Part shown: positions 1 to 6,331 of the stretch, in pieces
How the letters are laid out: every line of letters starts with the position of its first letter
Numbering within the stretch: position 1 is the first letter of the stretch
Assembly (NCBI GenBank): GCA_025997655.1
Contig: BNUW01000042.1
Span: forward strand, 1 to 17,072
DNA length: 17,072 nt
Source: Spirochaetia bacterium
GTDB taxonomy: Bacteria > Spirochaetota > Spirochaetia > Treponematales > Breznakiellaceae
Reading direction: 5' to 3'
Translations under genes and position numbers: made by a program
The notes under the pieces: generated by a model
What the model was told of the DNA's origin: nothing
Seen by the model: the letters and a program-made list of their open reading frames with translations, nothing else
Database searches by the model: none

Positions 1-38
1 TAAGTATCCCATACACAATTAACAAGGAAGGATAACCG

Positions 39-1808
39 ATGCCCGAATTAATTCAATCCCGGAACACATCCCCAAAGACAGAACCGGAAGGCGCCCGCAG
101 CCCTGAAAAATTAAAAGTAAACAAACGCGCAGGCGGGACCAGCAGGAAGATTTACCTGCTCAGGCATATTTCCAAAGTTGCGGACAGTATCCGCGAAAAC
201 GGGATATATGATGACGCCCTGGAAAACATCAAGACCCACCTGAGACCATTCGAAAAAGAATTCGGTATCAGCCCTGTCCAGGCGGCGCTGCTCGCCGGAT
301 TTCTGGATCATTTTGATGACAGTTCAATCTCAATCGGAGTTATGGCGGGAAGCGTCAATTGCACCAGATTTGAATTTCTTCAATACCAGGATGACATTCA
401 GGTACTGGAGGACAAGAAACTTATCTGCAGCTGCAAATTCCATGAAAACACTTTTTACCGGGTGCCGATGGAACTTATGGAGGCTCTTAACAAGGGGGAG
501 CATTACAAACCCGCCGAACACCGGAATATCCCGCTTACCGAATTTCTGGAAATTACCGGCGCCCTTTTTGATCAGCGTCCCGGAGAGGAGATAAGCTATG
601 CCGCCCTTGCCGGGGAGTTAAAGGATCTGATTAAATTCAATCCCGATCTGCCGTTTTGCCAAAAGCTCACCGCCTACGGCCTGTCCGATGAAAGCATGAT
701 CCTGCTTATGTACTTTTGTTTTATGTCCGCCCTTTACTTTAATAATGGTATCTTTCGGGGAACCATGGAATCTATATATGATAATGCTTCCGCAGCCAGG
801 AAGATGACACGGGCTTTTCTTGATGACACCCATGAATTGCTCAAACGGAAATTGATCGCAAAGACTATTGTGGATGAAGATGAATACCCGGCATCCGAGT
901 ATAGTGTAACTTTCGCCCTTACCGAAAAAACAAAAAAAGATCTGATTGGTGAATTAGTGATTAGGCAAAAAAAGCCGAAGGAGATGCGGGACGAAACTGG
1001 TTTAACCGGACACAAGACCATTAAGCAGCGGGTCCTGTTTTACAATGCCGCCGAGGCGGAACAGATTGACAAGCTTGCGGAGCTGCTCAAGGGAGACAAT
1101 TACCGGCGGGTTTGTAAACGGCTTGCCGATAGCGGGATGCGGACCGGCTTTGCCTGCCTTTTTTCCGGCGGCCCCGGAACCGGCAAAACCGAAACCGCTT
1201 TTCAGCTTGCCCGTAAAACCGGCCGGGACATTATGAAGGTTGACGTCCCGGCTATTATCGGTTCCTTTGTGGGTGAAAGCGAGAAGAACATCAAGCAGCA
1301 GTTTGACCGATACCGGGCCGTGGTAAAAAGCCGTAAAACGGCGCCTATTCTGCTCTTTAATGAGGCCGACGCCTTGTTCACCAAACGGATGCAGCTTGGG
1401 CAGGCAAATCCTACGGTACAGCAAATGTGGAATGTCATGCAGAATATCCTCCTTGAGGAAATGGAAAACTTCACGGGCATCCTTATCGCCACCACCAACA
1501 TGGTATCAAACCTGGACAAGGCTTTTGAACGGCGTTTCCTTTTCAAGATCGAGTTTGACAAACCGAACCCCGCCGGCCGCCTTTCCATTTGGCAAACCAT
1601 GATCCCGGAACTGCCGTCCACCGACGCGGAAACCCTGGCAAAAAGTTTCGATTTCTCCGGCGGTCAGATTGAAAACATTGCCCGGAAATGTATCATGGAA
1701 AACGCCCTTTCCGGTAAAGCCCCCGCATTGGAGGAACTGGTTTCCTTCTGCGATAAGGAATTGCTGGAAAAGAAAACCACCGGCAATATCGGGTTTACTG
1801 CTCATTGA
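39..1808 (+). CDS. AAA+ family ATPase with N-terminal helical region
   Basis: Cytoplasmic AAA+ ATPase, 589 aa; the substrate is unknown. Residues 1-340 form a mostly helical region with no motif I recognise. The AAA module follows: Walker A GGPGTGKT at 377-384, the pore-loop-like segment IIGSFVGESEKN, Walker B ILLFNEAD at 437-444, sensor-1 IATTN, and an arginine-finger-like AFERRF. The last ~70 residues fit a small helical lid. The Walker B acidic pair reads N-E rather than the usual D-E; I recall this variant from other bacterial AAA proteins, so activity is not excluded. The start is supported by AAGGAAGG about 8 bases upstream of ATG. The protein looks full length. A decayed leucine-rich-repeat segment begins right after the stop, and no co-oriented partner is visible, so a role in protein remodelling or secretion is only a guess. 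Confidence 0.9.
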   Translation: MPELIQSRNTSPKTEPEGARSPEKLKVNKRAGGTSRKIYLLRHISKVADSIRENGIYDDALENIKTHLRPFEKEFGISPVQAALLAGFLDHFDDSSISIGVMAGSVNCTRFEFLQYQDDIQVLEDKKLICSCKFHENTFYRVPMELMEALNKGEHYKPAEHRNIPLTEFLEITGALFDQRPGEEISYAALAGELKDLIKFNPDLPFCQKLTAYGLSDESMILLMYFCFMSALYFNNGIFRGTMESIYDNASAARKMTRAFLDDTHELLKRKLIAKTIVDEDEYPASEYSVTFALTEKTKKDLIGELVIRQKKPKEMRDETGLTGHKTIKQRVLFYNAAEAEQIDKLAELLKGDNYRRVCKRLADSGMRTGFACLFSGGPGTGKTETAFQLARKTGRDIMKVDVPAIIGSFVGESEKNIKQQFDRYRAVVKSRKTAPILLFNEADALFTKRMQLGQANPTVQQMWNVMQNILLEEMENFTGILIATTNMVSNLDKAFERRFLFKIEFDKPNPAGRLSIWQTMIPELPSTDAETLAKSFDFSGGQIENIARKCIMENALSGKAPALEELVSFCDKELLEKKTTGNIGFTAH

Positions 1809-2138
1809 CTTTTATTCCAGGACGGCATATTGATGAAATACACCGGCAATGACGCCATGATAACTATACCCGATAGTGTTACCCACATTGGAAAGAAAGC
1901 GTTTGCCCGGTGTTGCAGACTACGAGCTATTACCGTAGATAATCAAAACGAATGTTTTGCAGATATCAATGGTGTTTTATTTGATAAAATCCAGCGCTTA
2001 TAAGTGCATTGATAAAAAGAACGGATAGGGTAGATTTTTCTGTTCCACCTTTTATAGAATGATTGCTGTATGTGAGAGCGCCGTTTGACATCAGCGTTGT
2101 TCATGGAAATGGCGACTGTATCATTGTTCCCGATTTTA
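1809..2138 (+). pseudogene. Decayed BspA-like leucine-rich-repeat (LRR_5) fragment
   Basis: Directly after the ATPase stop, the + strand encodes a recognisable LRR_5/BspA repeat. An in-frame stretch from 1809 gives FQDGILMKYTGND then ITIPDSVTHIGKKAF and DINGVLFDK, ending at a TAA at 2001-2003; the longest ATG frame is 1833-2003 (56 aa). One frame shift later, ALIKRTDRVDFSVPPFIE continues the same repeat logic up to a TGA near 2057, and weaker traces run on to about 2140. BspA-type proteins are usually secreted or surface proteins with many such repeats; this piece has no signal peptide, no proper start and at least one frameshift. I read it as the relic of a larger LRR gene, or of an LRR partner or domain once adjacent to the ATPase. 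Confidence 0.65.
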
Positions 2139-2531
2139 TTAATCTTTGCCATAAAATAAATATGAGTTATCTCTAACATTGTCTAAGGGAAATGAGCCGA
2201 CTTTCATATTTAATATTTTCATTAAATCGGATGGATCTGCATAGTAAATTTTTTCCAATGATTCTTCAAATTTTGACAGGCCATCAGGGTTCCTGTATTT
2301 TATTACATCATATTCCATCCCACTGCCGCTGCTTGAATTTACCCCTCTATCTACATGAATGAGCCGTACATAATTAAACCCCAAGGCCTTAGCAAACCTT
2401 CTATTCAGTATATGGTCAATCACCATCTTATCAATATTTATATTAGGGAAACAATTTTTATAGCGATTTCTATAACACGTATAATCAGTTCTGACCCAGC
2501 ATAAGATAGATATTGCTTCATTAACGGTCAT
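2139..2531 (-). CDS. Unrecognised 130-aa protein downstream of thyA
   Basis: I do not recognise this protein. It is 130 aa, has no predicted membrane segment or signal peptide, and is rich in Asn, Tyr and Arg. A central segment (RRFAKALGFNYVRLIHVD) and a C-terminal half with many aromatic and acidic residues suggest a compact soluble domain. A good ribosome binding site, AAGGAAG, lies about 8 bases before the ATG. It begins 21 bases after the thyA stop on the same strand, so the two are probably cotranscribed. Base composition is clearly more AT-rich than the ATPase gene to its left and matches thyA, suggesting the pair arrived together, for example from a phage or plasmid. The 3' end sits against the LRR remnant. 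Confidence 0.75.
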   Translation of the reverse strand: MTVNEAISILCWVRTDYTCYRNRYKNCFPNINIDKMVIDHILNRRFAKALGFNYVRLIHVDRGVNSSSGSGMEYDVIKYRNPDGLSKFEESLEKIYYADPSDLMKILNMKVGSFPLDNVRDNSYLFYGKD

Positions 2532-2552
2532 AATTATCTTCCTTTTTGAATG

Positions 2553-3422
2553 TCATACTGCTATATCAAATTTTATTGAAGGATATGGATTATAATTTTC
2601 GATTTTTGAATCACTATAAGTCCATTCAAAAAGTGATGTAAAATTATTTGTTATTATTTGAGGAAGTTTTCTAGGGACTCTGGCAATTTGCTTTTTAATA
2701 GCATCTATATGATTCACATAGATATGCGTGTCACCTAAGAAACCGATCAACCTACCTTCCTTCAAATTGGCTTCTTTTGCAAATAAATGTAGTAAAGTCG
2801 CATAACTCGCAATGTTAAAAGGGAGACCAAGTGCAACATCAACAGAACGTTGATTCCATAATAAATTAAGTTTGTTTTCTGTTACTGTCAACTGAAATGA
2901 GTAATGGCATGGAGGAAGAGCCATATGATCAATATCTAGCGGGTTCCATGCTGTTACGATCATCCTTCGATTATCTGGATTTTCTTTTAATTCTTTTATA
3001 ATCATTTCTAATTGGTCAATTCCAGTGCCAATAGGTTTATTGTCACAACCGGAATATTTTGCACCAAAATTTCGCCATTGCCATCCATAGATTGGCCCTA
3101 AATCGTTTTCATTTATCATTAATTCCTTTTTCTGAGGGTCGTTACTGTTATAAGGTACAATATCAGGATTACACCATTCATCCCAGATATGGTTATTGTG
3201 TTTTCTTAACCATTCCTTGTTAGTTAATCCTTTTATAAAAAATTCCAATTCGGATGAAACTAACCGAAAAGCAATCTTTTTTGTGGTAAGCAATGGGAAG
3301 CCATTAGCCATATCGTGTTCAAACATTAATCCTGAGAATGATAACGCATTAATACCAGTCCTGTTTTTTTTCAGTACGCCTTCTTTCAATATTTTATTTA
3401 CAATGTTAATATATACTTCCAT
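2553..3422 (-). CDS. thyA: Thymidylate synthase
   Basis: Converts dUMP and 5,10-methylenetetrahydrofolate to dTMP and dihydrofolate in the cytoplasm, the last step of de novo thymidylate synthesis. The 289-aa protein has the classic ThyA signature: the nucleophile in LPPCHYSFQ (Cys172), the phosphate-binding Arg pair in NRRMIVTAWNP (152-153), QRSVDVALGLPFNI (191-204), and DTHIYVNH (231-238). It is a little longer than the 264-aa E. coli enzyme and ends in a short hydrophobic tail (DIAV), as expected for the family. GAAGGTG precedes the ATG by about 8 bases. The gene is AT-rich compared with the flanking ATPase and with the thrC region, which suggests acquisition by transfer. It appears to be first in a two-gene unit with the 130-aa protein. 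Confidence 0.96.
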   Translation of the reverse strand: MEVYINIVNKILKEGVLKKNRTGINALSFSGLMFEHDMANGFPLLTTKKIAFRLVSSELEFFIKGLTNKEWLRKHNNHIWDEWCNPDIVPYNSNDPQKKELMINENDLGPIYGWQWRNFGAKYSGCDNKPIGTGIDQLEMIIKELKENPDNRRMIVTAWNPLDIDHMALPPCHYSFQLTVTENKLNLLWNQRSVDVALGLPFNIASYATLLHLFAKEANLKEGRLIGFLGDTHIYVNHIDAIKKQIARVPRKLPQIITNNFTSLFEWTYSDSKIENYNPYPSIKFDIAV

Positions 3423-3498
3423 AATATTACACCTTCATAATCGTTATTAATACCCGGCCAAGCGTCTACTTCTTGTTGCCAAGTTTTTCACCATAGTC

Positions 3499-3633
3499 TT
3501 ATCCAACCCGCCGTAACCAGCTTAGTCCAAATATCCACCTCTTGAACCACCGTTTAGGACTATTCCTAAACCCCGCCACATAACTCAAAGCAGACAAATC
3601 TACCTTTGGCTTATGTTCACAATATAGTGACAT
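3499..3633 (-). CDS. Possible 44-aa basic small protein or gene remnant
   Basis: An ATG-to-TAA frame of 44 residues. Its C-terminal half is strongly basic and aromatic (FRNSPKRWFKRWIFGLSWLR), which looks more like real coding sequence than random translation. There is no recognisable ribosome binding site before the ATG. The frame continues past TAA for about ten codons (DYGEKLGNKK), so this may be the broken end of a longer gene. I do not recognise the family. Confidence 0.25.
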   Translation of the reverse strand: MSLYCEHKPKVDLSALSYVAGFRNSPKRWFKRWIFGLSWLRRVG

Positions 3634-3849
3634 AGACGAATGTTTTAGTCAAGCAAAAGTATAAAAAACCCGTTCGGTCTACAGACCCACGCCCAAACAG
3701 TACTTTCAATACTGAATATTACCAGAATGCCGCTATCTTCGCAAGACTTATTGGCATAAATCCCTTGATTATGGTATTATGGTGATAAGTATGCCTTTTA
3801 TGGAACGAAATAAAGACCAGCGCCGCCACATTTGTTGTAAAATGAGCGT

Positions 3850-3987
3850 ATGGGAGAGGGGAAAGACGGGGTTGAAAACCTTTTGGCCCCCATGCGGGAA
3901 GGCCGGGAAGCAAAGGCGAAAGAATTAGGAGCATTGCAGAGGGCACGGAACATGAAAAACAACGAGGAGCTGCCGATACAGAAATGA
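3850..3987 (+). CDS. Possible 45-aa charged small protein
   Basis: ATG-to-TGA frame ending 19 bases before the flavodoxin-fold gene. The product is highly charged and helical, with segments such as MREGREAKAKELGALQRARN. No Shine-Dalgarno sequence is visible, and a stop lies three codons upstream in frame, so the start is not well supported. It could be the tail of a lost upstream gene in the same operon as the oxidoreductase, or chance. Confidence 0.25.
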   Translation: MGEGKDGVENLLAPMREGREAKAKELGALQRARNMKNNEELPIQK

Positions 3988-4006
3988 TGGGTAAAAGGAG
4001 GTTGCA

Positions 4007-4594
4007 ATGGACGGACAAAACTCAGATAAAAAAGAATTGCTGCTGATTACAGGATCTCCCCGAAAAAACGGTGTTACCGCAATGTTGGCAGAAATATTTC
4101 TGGAAGAAGCGAAACGTTTGGATAAAGACATAAACGTTACAATCTTGGATACCTATACCCTGGCTTTAAACCCCTGCACCCATTGTGGGTATTGCAAAAA
4201 AACCCCCGCCTGCGTACATAAAGACTTTTTACCCGTGGATGCCGCGTTACAAAAGGCGGATATTTTAGTTATAGCAAGCCCCGTGTATGTGTTGGGATTT
4301 CCCGCACCCTTAAAAGCGCTTCTTGACCGGAGTCAGCAGTATTTTGAGGCAAAGTTTTCGCTAGGAATCACTTCTATTAAAAAGCATAAGAAAGCTATTT
4401 TATTAAGCGCCTACGGCTCGAAGGATAATAGGGGTATTTTATTTATGGAAAAACAATTAAAAATGATTTTTAACGTTTTTAACGCGGAGCTAAACGCAAT
4501 CATAACGGCACGCAATACGGACAGCGGAAATGTAGATTTTGACGCGCTAAGGGAGGAAATTAAAACGGCCCTTGCTGGTATTCTTTTGATCTGA
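4007..4594 (+). CDS. Flavodoxin-fold NAD(P)H-dependent oxidoreductase, iron-sulfur flavoprotein type
   Basis: A 195-aa member of the NADPH-dependent FMN reductase superfamily (WrbA / iron-sulfur flavoprotein group), expected to bind FMN and reduce quinones or other electron acceptors in the cytoplasm. The FMN phosphate loop is GSPRKNG at 16-22, and the second FMN-binding segment is IASPVYVLGFPAPLKALLDR (89-108). Four cysteines at 57, 60, 63 and 69 form a compact C-x2-C-x2-C-x5-C motif (CTHCGYCKKTPAC), the pattern used for a 4Fe-4S cluster in iron-sulfur flavoproteins, although many homologues with this spacing carry no cluster. AAAGGAGG sits 6-7 bases before ATG, a near-ideal site. It stands alone on the + strand; its physiological substrate cannot be told from sequence. 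Confidence 0.9.
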   Translation: MDGQNSDKKELLLITGSPRKNGVTAMLAEIFLEEAKRLDKDINVTILDTYTLALNPCTHCGYCKKTPACVHKDFLPVDAALQKADILVIASPVYVLGFPAPLKALLDRSQQYFEAKFSLGITSIKKHKKAILLSAYGSKDNRGILFMEKQLKMIFNVFNAELNAIITARNTDSGNVDFDALREEIKTALAGILLI

Positions 4595-4767
4595 TCTCCT
4601 GAGATATTTCAAGGGTTCTGCTTCAGTACAGCAGTAACTTCTTCATTAACAGTCTGGTAACCACCACAAATATACTCAGACCTTAAAATAGAGCTTCCCC
4701 TTTATGTAAGTATTTCTCGATATTTTATATCGATAAAGTGTTTTCTATAAAATTCTTTGCTGTCTCA
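4595..4767. other. Intergenic region with palindrome and a coding-like scrap
   Basis: Contains a perfect palindrome at 4717-4733 (TCGATAT-TTT-ATATCGA), which could be an operator or part of a recombination site. On the minus strand an open stretch at 4609-4701 ends in TGA and reads GSSILRSEYICGGYQ then TVNEEVTAVLKQNP; it looks like the C-terminal end of a lost gene, but I do not recognise it. A second scrap, VINETAKNFIENTLSI, lies between this and the integrase stub. Together they suggest a deletion junction. Confidence 0.35.
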
Positions 4768-5013
4768 TTAATCACTCCAAAAGGCTTGCAGATACCCCAT
4801 CAACGAATCAGGCGTTTTTTCCTTCGGCGTGAAGTCAATCTCGGCCAGCATCGCCCGGGTGGCATCGTATGCCTCCAACTTCCGTTCCTTCTTGCCCTCG
4901 GCAAGAATGGACAAACTCCGGGCTACCTGGTAGCGTCCAGTCTCCTCATTGTAGAAACGCGCATACCACATCTGCGCGCCGCCCTTCGTTTTCTGCTTGT
5001 AAATCGTGAACAA
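4768..5013 (-). pseudogene. N-terminal stub of a tyrosine-recombinase (phage-type) integrase
   Basis: 81 residues resembling the arm-binding N-terminus of treponeme phage and ICE integrases: FTIYKQKTKGGAQMWYARFY followed by NEETGRYQVARSL and, at the end, PDSLMGYLQAFWSD before TAA. Full integrases of this type run to about 350-400 aa with a C-terminal R-H-R-Y catalytic domain; none of that is present in any frame up to 4595, so it cannot recombine DNA. The labelled start is a TTG; the frame is open further upstream to about 5079 (reading IRAPDIFARKHK), so the true start may be earlier. It lies about 80 bases outside the left copy of the tRNA-Val attachment repeat and points away from it, the position expected for the integrase of a second element inserted in tandem and later mostly deleted. 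Confidence 0.7.
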
Positions 5014-5096
5014 CTTGTGTTTCCGAGCGAAAATGTCAGGCGCTCTAATTAGTGTGTATACCGCCGGTTTTCCGGTAGGCTAAATCGTTATACCAT

Positions 5097-5155
5097 AAAG
5101 AATTACGATATGGGCGATACTAGATTTGAACTAGTGACTTCTACCGTGTGAAGGT
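5097..5155. repeat. Left attachment-site copy with partial tRNA-Val duplicate
   Basis: Identical over 59 bp to 8436-8494. Bases 5111-5155 equal the last 45 nt of the minus-strand tRNA-Val (anticodon arm, T arm, 3' acceptor strand). The 5' 27 nt of the tRNA are absent, so no functional tRNA is encoded here. Similarity to the right side continues weakly beyond the repeat (5058-5096 against 8400-8435, e.g. GCCGG..TCCGGTAG), that is, outside the element on the left but inside it on the right. Confidence 0.85.
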
Positions 5156-5399
5156 GGCCCGGTATGTTTCTTTGTATATATAGCGTTCATTCCGTTAACT
5201 ACACGGCACTAAAATATAGTAGACTTTGTTATATTAGTTTATTCCGTTTTTTGTGTCAATAGGGATTTCGGGTGGCACTCGGGCATACGTGAAAAAAGGA
5301 TTTTTCTATCTTGCTTCCGGGACTTGTTCCCCCGCCAGGGCGTGCCGGTTGTTTCAGTACTCTGGGCCGTTTCTTCTTTGCCGGGCTATTGAGTGACCG
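5156..5399. other. Left end of element: promoter and decayed tRNA-promoter copy, no gene
   Basis: No coding sequence. On the minus strand there is a near-consensus sigma-70 promoter (separate entry). Further right, 5299-5337 resembles the region upstream of the intact tRNA-Val (8542-8580): both share GATTTTTCTATCTT and, after a variable gap, TTCCCCCG. So a degenerate copy of the tRNA promoter lies about 143 bases from the partial tRNA copy, compared with 20 bases at the intact locus. Confidence 0.5.
5231..5259 (-). promoter_or_regulatory. Near-consensus sigma-70 promoter reading into the tRNA-Val half copy
   Basis: Minus strand TTGACA (5254-5259), 17-bp spacer, TAATAT (5231-5236). Transcription would start near 5224 and run through the 45-nt partial tRNA copy toward the integrase stub. 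It may once have driven that integrase, or a short RNA. Confidence 0.5.
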
Positions 5400-5612
5400 C
5401 TATTTGACGCTGCGGCCTGGCTGTCCGGGGCTTGCGGTGGCCATGGCGGGGGTGCGTGCTGCCCTGGCCTGGGGGGCGGGCGTGTCCGGGACTTCCTTGA
5501 AAGCATCCCGTTCAAATTCCGCCATGCGCTCCGGCGTGATCATGCCATGTGCTAAAAAGCCCTTAAAATCTTCGTGTAAGGCTTCATAAATACCGCTTCT
5601 GTATTCCTTCAT
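5400..5612 (-). CDS. HigA-like antitoxin N-terminal segment with Pro/Ala-rich tail, HTH missing
   Basis: 70 aa. The first ~40 residues, MKEYRSGIYEALHEDFKGFL then AHGMITPERMAEFERDAF, follow the pattern of the N-terminus of HTH antitoxins paired with RelE/HigB-type toxins (M-K-x-Y-x-S-x-I-x-x-A-x-H-E ... G-x-I-...-M-x-x-F). In that family a Cro/C1-type helix-turn-helix follows; here it is replaced by a tail of Pro, Ala and Arg, so DNA binding is unlikely. GGGAGA lies about 8 bases before ATG, and the start is 4 bases after the stop of the preceding 65-codon frame, giving the toxin-then-antitoxin order typical of these modules. The similarity is by eye; it may be degraded or a shortened regulator. 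Confidence 0.5.
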   Translation of the reverse strand: MKEYRSGIYEALHEDFKGFLAHGMITPERMAEFERDAFKEVPDTPAPQARAARTPAMATASPGQPGRSVK

Positions 5613-5616
5613 TGCA

Positions 5617-5814
5617 CTATCTCCCTATGCGGCCCTCTTGTATAAAGGCCCTTAATCCCTCATCGGTAAGCCCGTCCAGGTAAAGCCCGGCGGATTCCTT
5701 AAACTCCCGCTTTTCCTTTGGGCTTATAAAAAAATATTTTGGGGCAAGCCCTTGACGGCACGGCCTTTTAAGGCGATACTTTAAGTATAGCGAAGGGGTG
5801 GAAGCGGCTTCCAT
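5617..5814 (-). CDS. Small protein resembling the C-terminal part of a RelE/HigB-type toxin
   Basis: 65 aa. The second half (KYFFISPKEKREFKESAGLY then LDGLTDEGLRAFIQEGRI) resembles the last 40 residues of RelE-like toxins of the HigB/DUF1044 type, which read roughly YGFAKxxxxNIxxxExxAxxxLAxxxLxLxDExLxxAxxxGxI. The basic segment KYRLKRPCRQG could match the conserved K-R-x-x-R-P-G-x-G-K-S-G stretch, but about a dozen residues expected between the two are missing. The gene just downstream looks like the cognate antitoxin. No Shine-Dalgarno sequence is evident. It is in the same reading frame as the nuclease-domain frame upstream, separated only by the TAG at 5830-5832, so it could instead be that protein's former tail. 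Probably inactive. Confidence 0.4.
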   Translation of the reverse strand: MEAASTPSLYLKYRLKRPCRQGLAPKYFFISPKEKREFKESAGLYLDGLTDEGLRAFIQEGRIGR

Positions 5815-5829
5815 CGGGCGTAGGGTTTC

Positions 5830-6297
5830 CTATGCTTCTCCGCCGGGATGGCCTCCGGCTGCTATAACTTTCCTTGCCCCCGATAAATCAGATATTCCGT
5901 TCATGGTTATAATCCTCTCAAAATTGTCCATATCCAGGGGTTTTATTATTTTGTAAAAGGTTCGGCCCCGCAGCGCCTTGTTTCGGTTACTGTCTAAAAC
6001 TTCCTCAAAATAGAGCCAGGTTGCCCCGGCCTCCCTTTTTGCGTAGGCGTTTATCAGTTCCCCTTCCCGGATAGCGCCGATGATTGCCATGTCCGGCGCT
6101 TTCACTATGCCGGGTATCCTGTCAAAGTCCGTATCCAGTATGGCAAGTTCCCCCATGCCATGGCGTTTTTTGACGTGGTTCTTGAAATGGTCAGTCAGTT
6201 CATGGGTAAGCCCGGAAAAGTCCAGGCCGGTAGCGGCGGCAGCTTCTATAAGCTAGGGTTCCGGCTTGCCTATGATGGTTTTATCGAATTGAGCCAC
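5830..6297 (-). pseudogene. Phage-type barnase/EndoU/ColicinE5/RelE-like (PBECR) nuclease domain, interrupted by an amber codon
   Basis: The frame from a possible GTG at 6297 reads VAQFDKTIIGKPEP, then TAG at 6253-6255, then continues as coding sequence: LIEAAAATGLDFSGLTHELT, HFKNHVKKRHG, and from Met at 6156 the 108-aa stretch with IPGIVKAPDMAIIGA, ATWLYFEEVLDS and RTFYKIIKPL. The order (H-V-x-K-x-H-G, then ...RIP.I...PD, ...WLYFEEV, ...T.YK) is that of the small RNase-like domains found at the ends of phage MuF-type and related proteins. Downstream translation could restart at 6156 but would lose the conserved HVKKRHG motif. The usual residue at the stop would fit Trp (TGG to TAG), which is inference. 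An ATG at 6330 sits one base out of frame with this reading. A second in-frame TAG ends it at 5830. Confidence 0.55.
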
Positions 6298-6331
6298 GGT
6301 TATTTTATACCGTACCCCGGCTTTGCCATGA

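Larger units (their letters stand above)
3423..4006. other. Sparse intergenic region between thyA and the flavodoxin-fold gene
   Basis: 584 bases without a convincing gene. It contains two short frames listed separately (3499-3633 minus, 3850-3987 plus), a 7-bp inverted repeat GTTTAGG/CCTAAAC at 3552-3571, a small palindrome GGTCTACAGACC near 3677-3690, and a loose inverted repeat GGCATA/TATGCC around 3750-3800. The strong Shine-Dalgarno sequence for the next gene (AAAGGAGG) is at its right edge. I see no clear sigma-70 promoter or terminator. Confidence 0.5.

Noticed and set aside
3719..4018. 99-codon minus-strand frame
   Set aside because: Overlaps the strong Shine-Dalgarno region of the oxidoreductase gene on the opposite strand and its composition looks random.
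4738..5052. 104-codon + strand frame
   Set aside because: Antisense to the integrase stub, whose protein-family pattern is clear; no ribosome binding site.
5111..5224. A second complete tRNA at the left att
   Set aside because: I tried to fold the upstream sequence as D arm and 5' acceptor strand; nothing pairs with ATCGCCC or closes the anticodon stem, so only the 3' 45 nt of tRNA-Val are present.
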